Of a stretch of DNA of 48,187 nt, positions 29,383-38,435 are shown piece by piece. A model generated the notes under the pieces. That model did no database searches. It saw only the letters and a program-made list of their open reading frames with translations, and was not told the origin of the DNA. This DNA is from Bacteroidales bacterium (GTDB lineage: Bacteria > Bacteroidota > Bacteroidia > Bacteroidales > UBA10428): NCBI GenBank assembly GCA_016928305.1, contig JAFGKY010000143.1:1-48187 (forward strand). The letters are read 5' to 3'. Numbering within the stretch: the first letter of the stretch is position 1; every line of letters starts with the position of its first letter. Made by a program: the position numbers and the translations under genes.

Positions 29383-32300
29383 ATGAAATGTAAAAGAAAA
29401 CCCTTCAAAATAGCAATTACATTGCTGTTTTGTTTCCTGCAGTTTATGGCTTACGCGCAGGAAAAAACCGTAACCGGCACGGTTACTTCATCCGATGGTG
29501 AGGGCCTGCCCGGGGCAAGTGTTGTCATAAAAGGTACTACAACAGGCGTGATAACGGATGTTTTTGGAAATTTCTCCATCGACGTACCGGATGAGAATGC
29601 TGTTCTGTCCTTCTCTTATGTTGGCTATATTGCCAAAGAACAACCTGTTGCCGGAATGACAACAATGAATATTGTCCTTGAAGAAGACCTGATGAAACTC
29701 GAGGAAATTGTTGTCGTAGGTTATGGTGTTTCCAAGAAAAGTGACCTGACCGGAGCGGTCAGCTCCGTTAAGGAGGATGATTTTAACAAAGTCAGCGCAG
29801 CAACACCTGAACAGCTGATACAGGGACGTATTGCGGGTGTCCAGATTACCCAGAACAATGGCGAGCCCGGATCGGGATCACAGATCCGTATCCGAGGGGC
29901 CAGCACCATCCGTTCGAGTCAGCAGCCCTTGTATGTGATCGACGGCGTTCCTCTTGATATGCAGACATCATCACCGGGTGGCGTGTCAGCCAATGGTGTG
30001 GGCGGTGCACCGGCAACCAATCCGCTGAATTTTCTTAATCCGAATGATATTGAGGCGATTGACATTCTGAAAGATGCCTCGGCCACTGCTATCTATGGTT
30101 CACGGGGAGCAAACGGAGTTGTCCTCATTACTACCAAGAAAGGCAAGGAAGGTAAGGCAAATCTTGAGTATTCCACTTATGCAAGCCTTTCAACGCTTCC
30201 CAAAAAGCTGGATGTACTTACTGCAGATGAATGGGTGAAAGTCCGTACCGAAACCATGGTCCCTCCTTATGCTATCGATGATGAAAATCACTATGGTTAT
30301 AGTACCGACTGGCAGGACCAGATATTCAGATCAGCATTAAGTCATTCACAAAATCTTTCTTTATCAGGTGGTACGGAAAGGAATTCCTACAGGATGTCCT
30401 TTAACTATCTGGACCAGGAAGGAATTATAAAAAAGTCATCCCTGGATAAATACGTAGGGCGTCTGAACCTTAGTCAAAAGGCACTAAAAGACATTTTCTT
30501 TTTTGAAATAAACCTTACTGCTTCTCAGACCAAAGAAAACAGGGTACCTGTTGGGGCGACAGGATTTGAAGGTGACCTGCTGCTGAATGCACTGAGTGCA
30601 AATCCAACCTGGCCGGTTTATGATAACACACAATTACCTTTAGAGGTTCCTTTTCAGACCATATCGCCCTCTGAAAGAAATCCGGTTGCCATGCTGGAAT
30701 ATACGGATGATATCACCCGCACAACCAGAATCCTGGGTGGAGCCTCGATTACTGTGAAACCTTTTGATTTATTTTTGAAACCGCTGGAGGGTCTTTATTA
30801 CAAGATGAATCTTGGAATAGACTATACAAACGCTATCAGGAAGATCAGCCAGAGTCAGAATCTTTCTTATATGAGCGCTGAAAAAGGCCGTGCCCAGATC
30901 AATACAAATGAATTGCAGAACTTTATTGTAGAGCACCTTTTGAATTACAGCAGAACATTTGGTGTACATAACATTGGTGCTATGGTCGGTTATTCTTATC
31001 AGCGAATTATCCGGAATGGTTATGATCAGCGGACCGGTTATTTTACTACCGATAAAATCGATTATGTCAATCAGATGGATGAAGGCGACCCGGATTACAC
31101 CTCGGTGAGTTCATATGCAAATACCCCCGAGGAACTTCAATCATTATTCGGAAGGATTAATTATAACCTGCTGGAAAGATACCTGGTTACAGCGACCTTC
31201 CGGCGTGATGGTTCATCCAAATTCGGCTCCGATTCAAAATACGGTAATTTCCCTTCTGTTGCTGTCGCATGGAGAATCACAGAAGAACCATTTATGAAAA
31301 ATGTCCGGTTCCTCAGTAATTTAAAACTGCGAGCGGGATGGGGCATGACAGGCAATTCTGAGATCCCGACGGATAATTCAACCTTCCTGCTTGAACCCGA
31401 TCCAGGTTCCACGGCTATTATAAATCATACTCCGGTTACCGGTTTTAAAATCTCTAAAACACCGCAACCTGATTTGCACTGGGAAACCACAACTTCAACC
31501 AACATTGGTCTTGATTTTGCGGTCCTTGACGGTAAATTGTCGGGAACCATTGACCTCTTCAGAAAAAAGACTACGGATCTGCTTGTTGAACAACCGACAA
31601 AAGCTTTGTCTCCTACCAGTAATTTTGTTTCCAACTTTGCTGAAGGATATGTATTAAACAATGGTATTGAAATTGGTCTGGAAGCAATTGTAATTAACAA
31701 GACGAATTTTACATGGAGTGTTAATTTTAACGTTACAGCCATAAAAAATACAGTGGAAGATATATTAAAGGATGATGAAAGCATATTTCCTACCGGCAGT
31801 ATCCAGGGACAGGGTATGACAGGAGCTTATGCCCAGGCATATGCAAACGGTCAACCGATGGCTTCCTTTTATATGTACAAGGTTGATTCCGTTAACCAGT
31901 ATCGCCAGCCCGGAAAGGCTGTCGGTTCAATATATTATGTTAAAAATCCCTCGGGTGTGGGTGATTCATTGATGTTTATGGGCTCAGCTTTGCCCAAGGC
32001 AACATGGGGCCTGAGCAATTCATTCAGGTTCTGGAATTTCGATTTCGGCTTTTTCATCGATGCCGTGCATGGCAATAAAATCTTTAATAATACCGCGTTG
32101 CTGATCGATAAATCTAACCTGAAACAGGCGAAAAATGCTTTAAGTGAGTATGTATATGATGAAACCAATTTTAATAATTCCCCCAAGGTGTCTGACCGGT
32201 ATCTTGAAAATGGGTCTTATGTCCGGCTCTCCAGTGCAACCCTGGGATACAATTTTAGCTTTAAAAATGTCAGCTGGATTCAGTTGTTGCGTCTTTACGT

Positions 32301-32457
32301 TTCGGGATCGAACCTTGCTATCCTGACGGATTACAGTGGATTCGACCCGGACGTGTCCTCTTCTGCTGATATCAGCGGTGTCCGTTCATTGGGTATTGAT
32401 ATTACCAATTATCCCAAAGCAAGAACGATATTATTTGGACTGAATGTTACCTTTTAA
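29383..32457 (+). CDS. SusC/RagA-family TonB-dependent outer-membrane transporter (maltodextrin locus)
   Basis: The 1024-residue protein has a signal peptide (ends near MAYAQ), a carboxypeptidase-regulatory-like domain (about 27-110, VTGTVTSSDGEGLPGASV), the SusC signature LEEIVVVGYG, a TonB plug domain (about 115-240) and a 22-strand barrel ending in a C-terminal aromatic residue (NVTF). No STN signalling domain is present, unlike the SusC at 41794. It forms an uptake complex with the SusD-like lipoprotein encoded 18 bp downstream and would import oligosaccharides released by the amylases. Regulation is through the operon promoter near 25463. Confidence 0.96.
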   Translation: MKCKRKPFKIAITLLFCFLQFMAYAQEKTVTGTVTSSDGEGLPGASVVIKGTTTGVITDVFGNFSIDVPDENAVLSFSYVGYIAKEQPVAGMTTMNIVLEEDLMKLEEIVVVGYGVSKKSDLTGAVSSVKEDDFNKVSAATPEQLIQGRIAGVQITQNNGEPGSGSQIRIRGASTIRSSQQPLYVIDGVPLDMQTSSPGGVSANGVGGAPATNPLNFLNPNDIEAIDILKDASATAIYGSRGANGVVLITTKKGKEGKANLEYSTYASLSTLPKKLDVLTADEWVKVRTETMVPPYAIDDENHYGYSTDWQDQIFRSALSHSQNLSLSGGTERNSYRMSFNYLDQEGIIKKSSLDKYVGRLNLSQKALKDIFFFEINLTASQTKENRVPVGATGFEGDLLLNALSANPTWPVYDNTQLPLEVPFQTISPSERNPVAMLEYTDDITRTTRILGGASITVKPFDLFLKPLEGLYYKMNLGIDYTNAIRKISQSQNLSYMSAEKGRAQINTNELQNFIVEHLLNYSRTFGVHNIGAMVGYSYQRIIRNGYDQRTGYFTTDKIDYVNQMDEGDPDYTSVSSYANTPEELQSLFGRINYNLLERYLVTATFRRDGSSKFGSDSKYGNFPSVAVAWRITEEPFMKNVRFLSNLKLRAGWGMTGNSEIPTDNSTFLLEPDPGSTAIINHTPVTGFKISKTPQPDLHWETTTSTNIGLDFAVLDGKLSGTIDLFRKKTTDLLVEQPTKALSPTSNFVSNFAEGYVLNNGIEIGLEAIVINKTNFTWSVNFNVTAIKNTVEDILKDDESIFPTGSIQGQGMTGAYAQAYANGQPMASFYMYKVDSVNQYRQPGKAVGSIYYVKNPSGVGDSLMFMGSALPKATWGLSNSFRFWNFDFGFFIDAVHGNKIFNNTALLIDKSNLKQAKNALSEYVYDETNFNNSPKVSDRYLENGSYVRLSSATLGYNFSFKNVSWIQLLRLYVSGSNLAILTDYSGFDPDVSSSADISGVRSLGIDITNYPKARTILFGLNVTF

Positions 32458-32475
32458 CATTATAATTTGATTGCC

Positions 32476-34059
32476 ATGAAAAAGAAAAATTTTTATATAG
32501 CATTCGCTTTATTATTTTTAAGCAGCCTGTTTATATCATCCTGTACTGACCTGGAAGAGGAACCGCAGGATAAGGTTACATCGGATGTCCTGATTCAGGA
32601 TCCGGATTTGATACCGAACCTGGTTGCCCCGGCTCTCGGACAATTAAAAAACCTATGGCATCGTGAGGCATTCTGGGGTATACAGGAAGCCAGTTCCGAC
32701 GAATTATGCTTTCCTACCCGGGGAACAGACTGGTTTGACGGTGGCGTATGGCAGCAACAATGGACACACACATGGACACCAATTCACAGGGATGTCGCAC
32801 AAACCTGGAATATACTGAATCCTGCCATTGCTGCGGCTAATTTTGGTATATCCGTTTTGGGCACGGATGAAGATGTTTCAGACAAAGTGAAAGAGTACCG
32901 GGCTATGCTCAGGTTTCTCAGGGATTTCTATATGTATTGCCTGATCGATGTTTACGGTGTTTCTCCTTTCCGGAGTCCTTTCAGTACGGATTATACTGTT
33001 AATCCCGTCTACCTGAACCGGAGTGAAGCTTTCTATTTTATTGTCAACGATCTGAAAACCGTTTTGAATGATATGCCTGAACGGGCAGTGGCTGATTATG
33101 GCGTTCCCAACCGGGATGCATGCCGGATGCTTCTGGCCAAAATGTACCTTAATAAAGAAGTGTATGTTGGTCAGTCTGGCTATGATTCTTGCCTTATCTA
33201 TCTGGGTCAGATTATTGATCCGGGCGACTATCAGCTGGCCGATGATTATTTTGGCATGTTCGGTCCGGATAACCACCTGAATTTCCGTGAACCAGGAGAT
33301 GAAGCCATTTTTGTGACTGAACTGGATGATGATCAGGATTATGGTATTGATGACAGGGTTCAGTGGGTGAAACATACATTTCACTACAATCAGCACCTTA
33401 TGGGTCTTTATACAAACAACTGGAACGGATGTATTGCTCCCGGGGATTACCTTGAAGAGTGCTGGATCAACGGAACGGATACAGCTACAGACGTTCGTTG
33501 GGTGGACAGCACCATTTATCCGGTTATGGCCTTGGTAAATGGCTTTAACTACGGCCAGCAGTATGATATTGAAGGCAATGCATTGAAAACAAGGGGTGGT
33601 GCACCTTTGTCTTTTACTTTTGACTGGTCGCTTACCGGTTCTACCGAAGAACAAGGAGTAAGAGTTTTGAAATATGCTCCCCGCGATCAACCGGTCAACA
33701 TTGCACGAACGCCCAATGATTATATAATATGGCGCTATGCCGATGCTTTGCTTATGAAGGCAGAATGCCTTGCCCGCCTGGGAAATATGGCAAATGCCAT
33801 GAAAATTGTAAACGATATCAGGCTCAAACGCAAAGCCCCGCTTCTTACCAGTATGGAATTAATGGATATCCTGCGTGAAAGAGGACGTGAACTGTATTGG
33901 GAAGGCCATCGCAGGCAGGATATGATACGGTTTGAAACTTTCCTGCTTCCCAAACAAGATAAAGATATTTTTTCACCTGAAACGGCAAAGCTCCTTCCAA
34001 TACCCCAAAGTGCCATTGAAGCATCGGAAAAACTGTTGACGCAGAATCCGGGTTATTAA
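32476..34059 (+). CDS. SusD/RagB-family surface glycan-binding lipoprotein (maltodextrin locus)
   Basis: A lipoprotein signal (MKKKNFYIAFALLFLSSLF, lipobox ISSC) is followed by the SusD N-terminal region (TDLEEEPQDKV) and the C-terminal RagB/SusD helical repeats (WRYADALLMKAECLARLG, RERGRELYWEGHRRQDMIRF). It sits as a lid on the SusC barrel and captures starch oligosaccharides. I chose the ATG at 32476; a TTG three codons upstream (32467) is in frame but less likely. A strong terminator follows, and no SusE/SusF gene is present. Confidence 0.95.
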   Translation: MKKKNFYIAFALLFLSSLFISSCTDLEEEPQDKVTSDVLIQDPDLIPNLVAPALGQLKNLWHREAFWGIQEASSDELCFPTRGTDWFDGGVWQQQWTHTWTPIHRDVAQTWNILNPAIAAANFGISVLGTDEDVSDKVKEYRAMLRFLRDFYMYCLIDVYGVSPFRSPFSTDYTVNPVYLNRSEAFYFIVNDLKTVLNDMPERAVADYGVPNRDACRMLLAKMYLNKEVYVGQSGYDSCLIYLGQIIDPGDYQLADDYFGMFGPDNHLNFREPGDEAIFVTELDDDQDYGIDDRVQWVKHTFHYNQHLMGLYTNNWNGCIAPGDYLEECWINGTDTATDVRWVDSTIYPVMALVNGFNYGQQYDIEGNALKTRGGAPLSFTFDWSLTGSTEEQGVRVLKYAPRDQPVNIARTPNDYIIWRYADALLMKAECLARLGNMANAMKIVNDIRLKRKAPLLTSMELMDILRERGRELYWEGHRRQDMIRFETFLLPKQDKDIFSPETAKLLPIPQSAIEASEKLLTQNPGY

Positions 34060-34075
34060 TTTATTATACGTGCAG

Positions 34076-34108
34076 AAAAATCCGGTTTGAACAAAACCGG
34101 ATTTTTTT
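34076..34108 (+). terminator. Rho-independent terminator after the first susD gene
   Basis: A perfect 13-bp stem (34076-34088 with 34094-34106, core TCCGGTTT/AAACCGGA) has a 5-nt loop and ends in seven T. It separates susD from the downstream GH13 lipoprotein gene and would limit read-through into it. Confidence 0.92.
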
Positions 34109-34150
34109 ACCTGAAATTTTATAATCAGACCTTATTAAATAATCAATGAA

Positions 34151-35653
34151 ATGAAATCCATTTATTTATCTGCAATAATTCTGCTGTCGTTTCTTTTATT
34201 TACCTGTAAAACACAGCCGGAGCAGGAAGAAAAAGTCATTAACACAGCTGGTATCAGTCAGGTTAACCATGTTGAATGGTCAAAGGATGCAGTTATTTAT
34301 GAAGTGAATATCCGGCAATATTCTCCTGAAGGCACCTTTAAGGCTGTTGAAAATGATCTGCCCCGACTGAAAGAGCTGGGCGTCGACATCATCTGGCTTA
34401 TGCCTGTCTTCCCGATCGGGGAAGTGAACCGGAAAGCCACACAGTCAGTTATGGTGGAAGAAATGAAAGATCCTGCCGAACGAAAAAGAATCCTGGGCAG
34501 TTATTATGCCACCAGGGACTATCTTTCAGTCAATCCGGAATATGGTACAACAGAGGATTTCAAATCGCTGGTGAAAAAGATCCATGAACTGGGCATGTAT
34601 GTCATTCTCGACATAGCCATAAACCATACCGCATGGGATCATCCGTGGGTAAAAGAACACCCCGGTTATTACATGAGGATCAACCCCGACAGCATACCCT
34701 GGAATAAACAATGGATGAAGGAACACCCGGCCTATTTCAAAAAGCTGAAAAGCCTGAAAATGACCTATCCCATACATCCATCTGAATTCGACTGGTGGGA
34801 TGTGGCTGAGTTGAATTTTGACAATGAAGATCTTCAAAAGGAATTCATAAAAATCTTCACGTATTGGATAACCGAATTTGATGTCGACGGATACCGTTGT
34901 GATCATGCCCATGGTGTGCCCCTTGATTTCTGGGAGCAGCTGAGACCGGAACTGGACAAGATCAAACCGGTCTTTATGCTCGCCGAATCCGAAGAGCCGG
35001 AACACCATCTGAAGGCTTTTAACATGACCTACGACTGGAAACTGCACCATATTTTTAACGACATAGCAAAAAATAAAAAAGATGCCTGGGCGATTGCCGA
35101 ACACTTTCAATGGATCGATACTGTTTATCCTGAGAACTCATTCCTGATGCAGTTCACCTCCAACCACGATGAGAATTCCTGGGCGGGAACCGAGTTTGAA
35201 CGAATGGGGCATGGGGCCAGGACTTTTGCCGTTCTTGCCGCGACATTACCGGATATGCTATTGATCTATAACGGACAGGAATCGGCTTTTAATAAAAGGC
35301 TTAAGTTCTTTGTAAAAGACACCATTGTTTGGGGTGATTACAGTTACGCCGATTTTTATGCAAAGCTTACCGAACTAAAAGAAAGGAATATGGCCCTGTT
35401 CAATGGCGAAGCCGGGGGAGCATTAAAGGTATTGTCAACACCTTCCGACAGCAACGTGTTTGCTTTCATGCGGCAGGAAGGCGATGACCGGCTGCTGGTC
35501 ATCTGCAACCTGGGTGATGCTGCCGTGGATTATACCCTGCATACAAAGCAGAGACTGGGAAAAATGCATGAACTATTCACCATGACATTCACTACCTTTA
35601 AACGCAAAACAATTCTTACGCTGAAGCCTTGGGAGTACTGTGTTTATGAGTAA
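34151..35653 (+). CDS. GH13 alpha-amylase-family lipoprotein
   Basis: The 500-residue enzyme carries a lipoprotein signal (lipobox LFTC, Cys19) and a GH13 barrel. Region I is DIAINH; catalytic residues are Asp251 (GYRCDHAHG), Glu279 (LAESEE) and Asp340 (SNHDENS). It is short for an amylase and lacks extra carbohydrate-binding domains. It is likely displayed on the outer membrane or held in the periplasm, where it would shorten maltodextrins (a SusA/SusG-like role). It lies 91 bp after susD, beyond a strong terminator, so it depends on read-through or its own promoter. Confidence 0.92.
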   Translation: MKSIYLSAIILLSFLLFTCKTQPEQEEKVINTAGISQVNHVEWSKDAVIYEVNIRQYSPEGTFKAVENDLPRLKELGVDIIWLMPVFPIGEVNRKATQSVMVEEMKDPAERKRILGSYYATRDYLSVNPEYGTTEDFKSLVKKIHELGMYVILDIAINHTAWDHPWVKEHPGYYMRINPDSIPWNKQWMKEHPAYFKKLKSLKMTYPIHPSEFDWWDVAELNFDNEDLQKEFIKIFTYWITEFDVDGYRCDHAHGVPLDFWEQLRPELDKIKPVFMLAESEEPEHHLKAFNMTYDWKLHHIFNDIAKNKKDAWAIAEHFQWIDTVYPENSFLMQFTSNHDENSWAGTEFERMGHGARTFAVLAATLPDMLLIYNGQESAFNKRLKFFVKDTIVWGDYSYADFYAKLTELKERNMALFNGEAGGALKVLSTPSDSNVFAFMRQEGDDRLLVICNLGDAAVDYTLHTKQRLGKMHELFTMTFTTFKRKTILTLKPWEYCVYE

Positions 35654-35684
35654 CTGTAAACTGAACGCCGAACAAGGAACGCTG

Positions 35685-35753
35685 AACGCCGAATTTCGAA
35701 GATAATATGACTCTTTATCTTGATCTTATCTTTTATAATTGGTATTCGGCGTT
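35685..35753. terminator. Hairpin between the GH13 and S23-type genes
   Basis: A 10-bp stem (AACGCCGAAT at 35685-35694, ATTCGGCGTT at 35744-35753) is followed by TTTT on the plus strand. The 49-nt loop is long, so termination for the GH13 gene is possible but unproven. Confidence 0.4.
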
Positions 35754-35788
35754 TTTTGCCTGGTGTTCATATTATTGAATCAGGAATC

Positions 35789-36181
35789 TCAGGTCCGTCT
35801 TTCAATATTTTTCTGAGCTGTTTCGATACTTCTGACAAAAATTGAAATTAACTCATTATTCTCATTAATCGCTTTGATTAAACTTTCATGTGATTTATAC
35901 AGTTTTATCTTTTCAACGATCCTGAGACATATAAAAGTCTCCCTAAGTTCCTTTAGAACAATTTTTAATTTATGAATAAAGTCTTTTCTGGATTCTCCGC
36001 CCTGTGCCTCTCCGTAATTTAAGGCAGGGGAGGTACCCGAACGAATTAATTGACCTGCATAATGATTTCCGGCTCTTGTACTTGGCATTTTTTCAACAAT
36101 TTCCGTTATCAGTACGGAAAAATCAATTAATCTGTCTTCAAGATTGAAGCGTTTTTTCTTAATAGATTCTTCGTTATTCAT
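35789..36181 (-). CDS. Four-helix-bundle (S23/IVS-type) protein
   Basis: The 130-residue protein belongs to the family first found in intervening sequences of 23S rRNA genes. Family patterns are visible: a first helix FNLEDRLIDFSVLITEIV, the loop QLIRSGTSPALNYGEAQGGES and the long helix FIHKLKIVLKELRETFICLRI. Molecular function is unknown; members form pentamers and often travel with small repeats. Here it is not inside rRNA but lies between 17-bp inverted repeats downstream of the LexA-like gene, 42 bp from it and on the same strand, so read-through from the repressor gene could express it. Confidence 0.85.
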   Translation of the reverse strand: MNNEESIKKKRFNLEDRLIDFSVLITEIVEKMPSTRAGNHYAGQLIRSGTSPALNYGEAQGGESRKDFIHKLKIVLKELRETFICLRIVEKIKLYKSHESLIKAINENNELISIFVRSIETAQKNIERRT

Positions 36182-36223
36182 AACTCAGCGTTCCTTGTTC
36201 GTAATTCAATTGACTGATCCTTT

Positions 36224-37033
36224 TTATGCCTCCTTATCCTTCAATTGTCTTTTCAAGTTGTTGATATCTTTTTTCAGGATGTTGACGGTCTTAAAAAGAT
36301 CTTCCTGGGGCAGCACAGGATCGGGTATTTCAGCGCTGATATAATTCACGAATTTCCATACTTCCTTGATCTCATTCACCTGGATATCGAAAGGTTCATA
36401 TAATGGATTTAAGGAATACAAACTAAGCTTATGCTCCTTTTCAATGAGGTTTTCGGCTATTTTGAAAACGATCCCTTCATCCAATGTCAGAATGATATAA
36501 CCGTGCCCGCTGATAATGGTATTCCAGTCCTGAACAAATTCCCCTGTCACCCATGACCTGGGAGGAATGGGGAGCATGGAATCGCCGGTAAGCTGGAAGG
36601 TACGGTATTTTTTCTGTTTGGAAAGAAAGGGAAGCTGGAACACCGGCAGTTCGCCTATGAATTCCGGGTCAGCAAAACCTGTGGCGTAGCCGGCTTTGGC
36701 TTTTTCACTCACCAGTTCAATGTTTTCTGCATTGTCACTGTTCACGGTCGTTGCCAGCACCCGTATATTGCTGCCTTTAAGATATACATCACCTCCCCGT
36801 TCAACCTGTGAAAGCTGACTTTCGGAGATGGTGGTCAGATTGACCTTAACCAGGGTATCGATGGCAATGCCATAGTATTTGGAAAAAGCAATCAATGCCT
36901 GCAGTGTAGGCTGACTGACCTCATTTTCATACCCGCTGAGGGTGGATCGCTTCATCTTAAGGGCAAAGGCCACATCGTCCTGTGTGCGGCCCCTGCGTTT
37001 GCGCAGGAATTTGATGTTGGAGGAGAAGAACAT
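36224..37033 (-). CDS. LexA-like XRE/S24 self-cleaving transcriptional repressor
   Basis: The 269-residue protein joins an XRE helix-turn-helix (about 5-60, RTQDDVAFALKMKRSTLSGYE) to a LexA/UmuD-type S24 peptidase domain. The autocleavage bond would be Ala114-Gly115 (KAKAGYATG), the nucleophile Ser152 (GDSMLP) and the general base Lys191 (GIVFKIAE). A C-terminal coiled coil (about 240-269) is extra. RecA-stimulated self-cleavage, as in LexA and CI repressors, is the expected switch. It is divergent from the Y-family polymerase gene across the double operator 37106-37144, so it probably represses that gene and itself, and also the dnaE operon, which has the same operator. Confidence 0.9.
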   Translation of the reverse strand: MFFSSNIKFLRKRRGRTQDDVAFALKMKRSTLSGYENEVSQPTLQALIAFSKYYGIAIDTLVKVNLTTISESQLSQVERGGDVYLKGSNIRVLATTVNSDNAENIELVSEKAKAGYATGFADPEFIGELPVFQLPFLSKQKKYRTFQLTGDSMLPIPPRSWVTGEFVQDWNTIISGHGYIILTLDEGIVFKIAENLIEKEHKLSLYSLNPLYEPFDIQVNEIKEVWKFVNYISAEIPDPVLPQEDLFKTVNILKKDINNLKRQLKDKEA

Positions 37034-37105
37034 GGTTGTTTAATTTAATTAATGCGTGTTTAAATTGTCATATTTTAAAAATCCATTGCAAATATAACAC
37101 AAAAA

Positions 37106-37144
37106 GATTATATTATAATCACATATTTTGATTATTTTACAATC
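37106..37144 (+). promoter_or_regulatory. Double operator of the Y-family polymerase / repressor intergenic region
   Basis: GATTATATTATAATC (37106-37120, perfect palindrome) and GATTATTTTACAATC (37130-37144, imperfect) are 9 bp apart. The spacer ends ATATTTT and continues with G, as in the dnaE operon module. Over 42 aligned positions the two modules differ at five. The ATG of the polymerase gene is 20 bp downstream. Confidence 0.82.
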
Positions 37145-37164
37145 ATTTGTTAACAATTTGAGCT

Positions 37165-38337
37165 ATGGTGTTGGGAAGCGGGGAGAAAAGCATCATCCAC
37201 CTTGACCTCGATACCTTTTTCGTGTCGGTGGAACGGCTGATCAACAGCAGGCTGGCAGGGAAGCCTGTCATTATCGGGGGAGCCTCTGACCGGGGTGTGG
37301 TAGCCAGTTGCAGTTATGAGGCACGTCAATACGGTATCCATTCGGCCATGCCCATAAGGATGGCCCGCCAGCTGTGTGCCGATGCCGTCATACTGAGAGG
37401 TGACATGGACCTGTACAGCCGGTATTCAAACCTTGTTACCAACATCATTGCGGCCAGTGCACCCCTTTACGAAAAGGCATCGGTCGACGAGCATTATATT
37501 GATATTACCGGAATGGACCGGTTTTATGGCTCACTGAAATGGACGCAGGAACTACGCCGTAAGATCATCAGCGAAACCGGACTTCCCATTTCCTTCGGAC
37601 TTTCAATTAACAAAACCGTGTCAAAAATTGCCACCGGAGAGGCAAAGCCCAACGGCGAAAAGCAGGTACCGGCCGAAGGCGTAAGATTTTTTCTGCATCC
37701 CCTGCCCATCAGTAAAATTCCGATGATCGGGGAAAAAACTTTTCACCTGCTGCGTTCCATGGGTATTGCCACGATCGGCACACTTAGCCTTATCCCGGTT
37801 GAGATGATGGAGAAAGTGCTGGGCAGGAACGGGATCGTGATCTGGAAAAAGGCCAACGGTATCGACCCGACGCCTGTAATTCCCTGTTGGGAACAAAAAT
37901 CCATCAGCAGCGAAAGGACATTTGACAGGGATACAACCGACCCTGCCCTGTTGAATAACACATTGGTCGGCATGGTTGAAAAGATCACCTGCGAATTGAG
38001 AAAAGAACAAAAACTCACCTCGTGTGTGACGGTAAAAATAAGGTATTCCAACTTTGATACCCACACGTTGCAAAAACGTATTCCTTATACATCGTTTGAT
38101 CACAAGCTGATAGAAACCGCAAAGGAACTTTTTAAAAGGCTTTATCAGCGGCGTATGCTTATCCGCCTCCTTGGAGTCAAGTTCAGTCACCTGGTGCATG
38201 GTACACCACAACTCAACCTGTTTGAGGACACGCCCGAGATGGTAAAGCTCTACCAGGCCATTGACCGGATGCGCATGCGCTACGGAAGAAACTCGGTAAC
38301 ACGGGCTGTAAGAATAGGGGAGCAAGCGGTATCATAA
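37165..38337 (+). CDS. Y-family DNA polymerase (Pol IV/DinB-like)
   Basis: This 390-residue translesion polymerase has the metal-binding aspartate in HLDLDTFF (Asp14, with Asp16 beside it) and the SVDEHYIDITG motif (Asp108, Glu109), so it should be catalytically active, unlike ImuB. The thumb/HhH region (IPMIGEKTFHLLRSMGI) and little-finger domain are complete. It copies past DNA lesions with low fidelity. Damage-inducible control is inferred from the double operator before it and the divergent LexA-like gene. In other bacteria such polymerases work with a DnaE2-type partner; the candidate here is the gene at 16977-19919. No beta-clamp motif was verified. Confidence 0.95.
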   Translation: MVLGSGEKSIIHLDLDTFFVSVERLINSRLAGKPVIIGGASDRGVVASCSYEARQYGIHSAMPIRMARQLCADAVILRGDMDLYSRYSNLVTNIIAASAPLYEKASVDEHYIDITGMDRFYGSLKWTQELRRKIISETGLPISFGLSINKTVSKIATGEAKPNGEKQVPAEGVRFFLHPLPISKIPMIGEKTFHLLRSMGIATIGTLSLIPVEMMEKVLGRNGIVIWKKANGIDPTPVIPCWEQKSISSERTFDRDTTDPALLNNTLVGMVEKITCELRKEQKLTSCVTVKIRYSNFDTHTLQKRIPYTSFDHKLIETAKELFKRLYQRRMLIRLLGVKFSHLVHGTPQLNLFEDTPEMVKLYQAIDRMRMRYGRNSVTRAVRIGEQAVS

Positions 38338-38435
38338 AAAATAATGCAAATTATACCATATTCCGGTCACAGAATATAACCCTGAAAATCATTATGCGTA
38401 TCTTTATGCATAGGCAAAAAAATACTGGAATAAGA

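Larger units (their letters stand above)
35669..36201. repeat. 17-bp inverted repeats flanking the S23-type gene
   Basis: CGAACAAGGAACGCTGA at 35669-35685 is repeated in inverted orientation at 36185-36201. The pair encloses the four-helix-bundle gene, the right copy ending 4 bp before its start codon. The gene plus repeats form a 533-bp unit that resembles a small non-autonomous insertion; mobility is inferred. Confidence 0.6.

Noticed and set aside
32878..33690. 270-codon open frame on the minus strand inside the first susD gene
   Set aside because: It lies fully opposite a well-supported SusD protein, has a low-complexity composition and no recognisable motif.
34526..35110. 194-codon open frame opposite the GH13 lipoprotein gene
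   Set aside because: Opposite strand of a catalytically complete GH13 enzyme, no signal or domain.
37621..38325. 234-codon open frame opposite the Y-family polymerase gene
   Set aside because: The polymerase on the other strand has all catalytic motifs; the antisense frame is rich in His/Cys/Phe and looks like a shadow.
37165..38337. Y-family protein as ImuB (non-catalytic)
   Set aside because: Asp14, Asp108 and Glu109 are present, so it should be an active polymerase of the DinB type.
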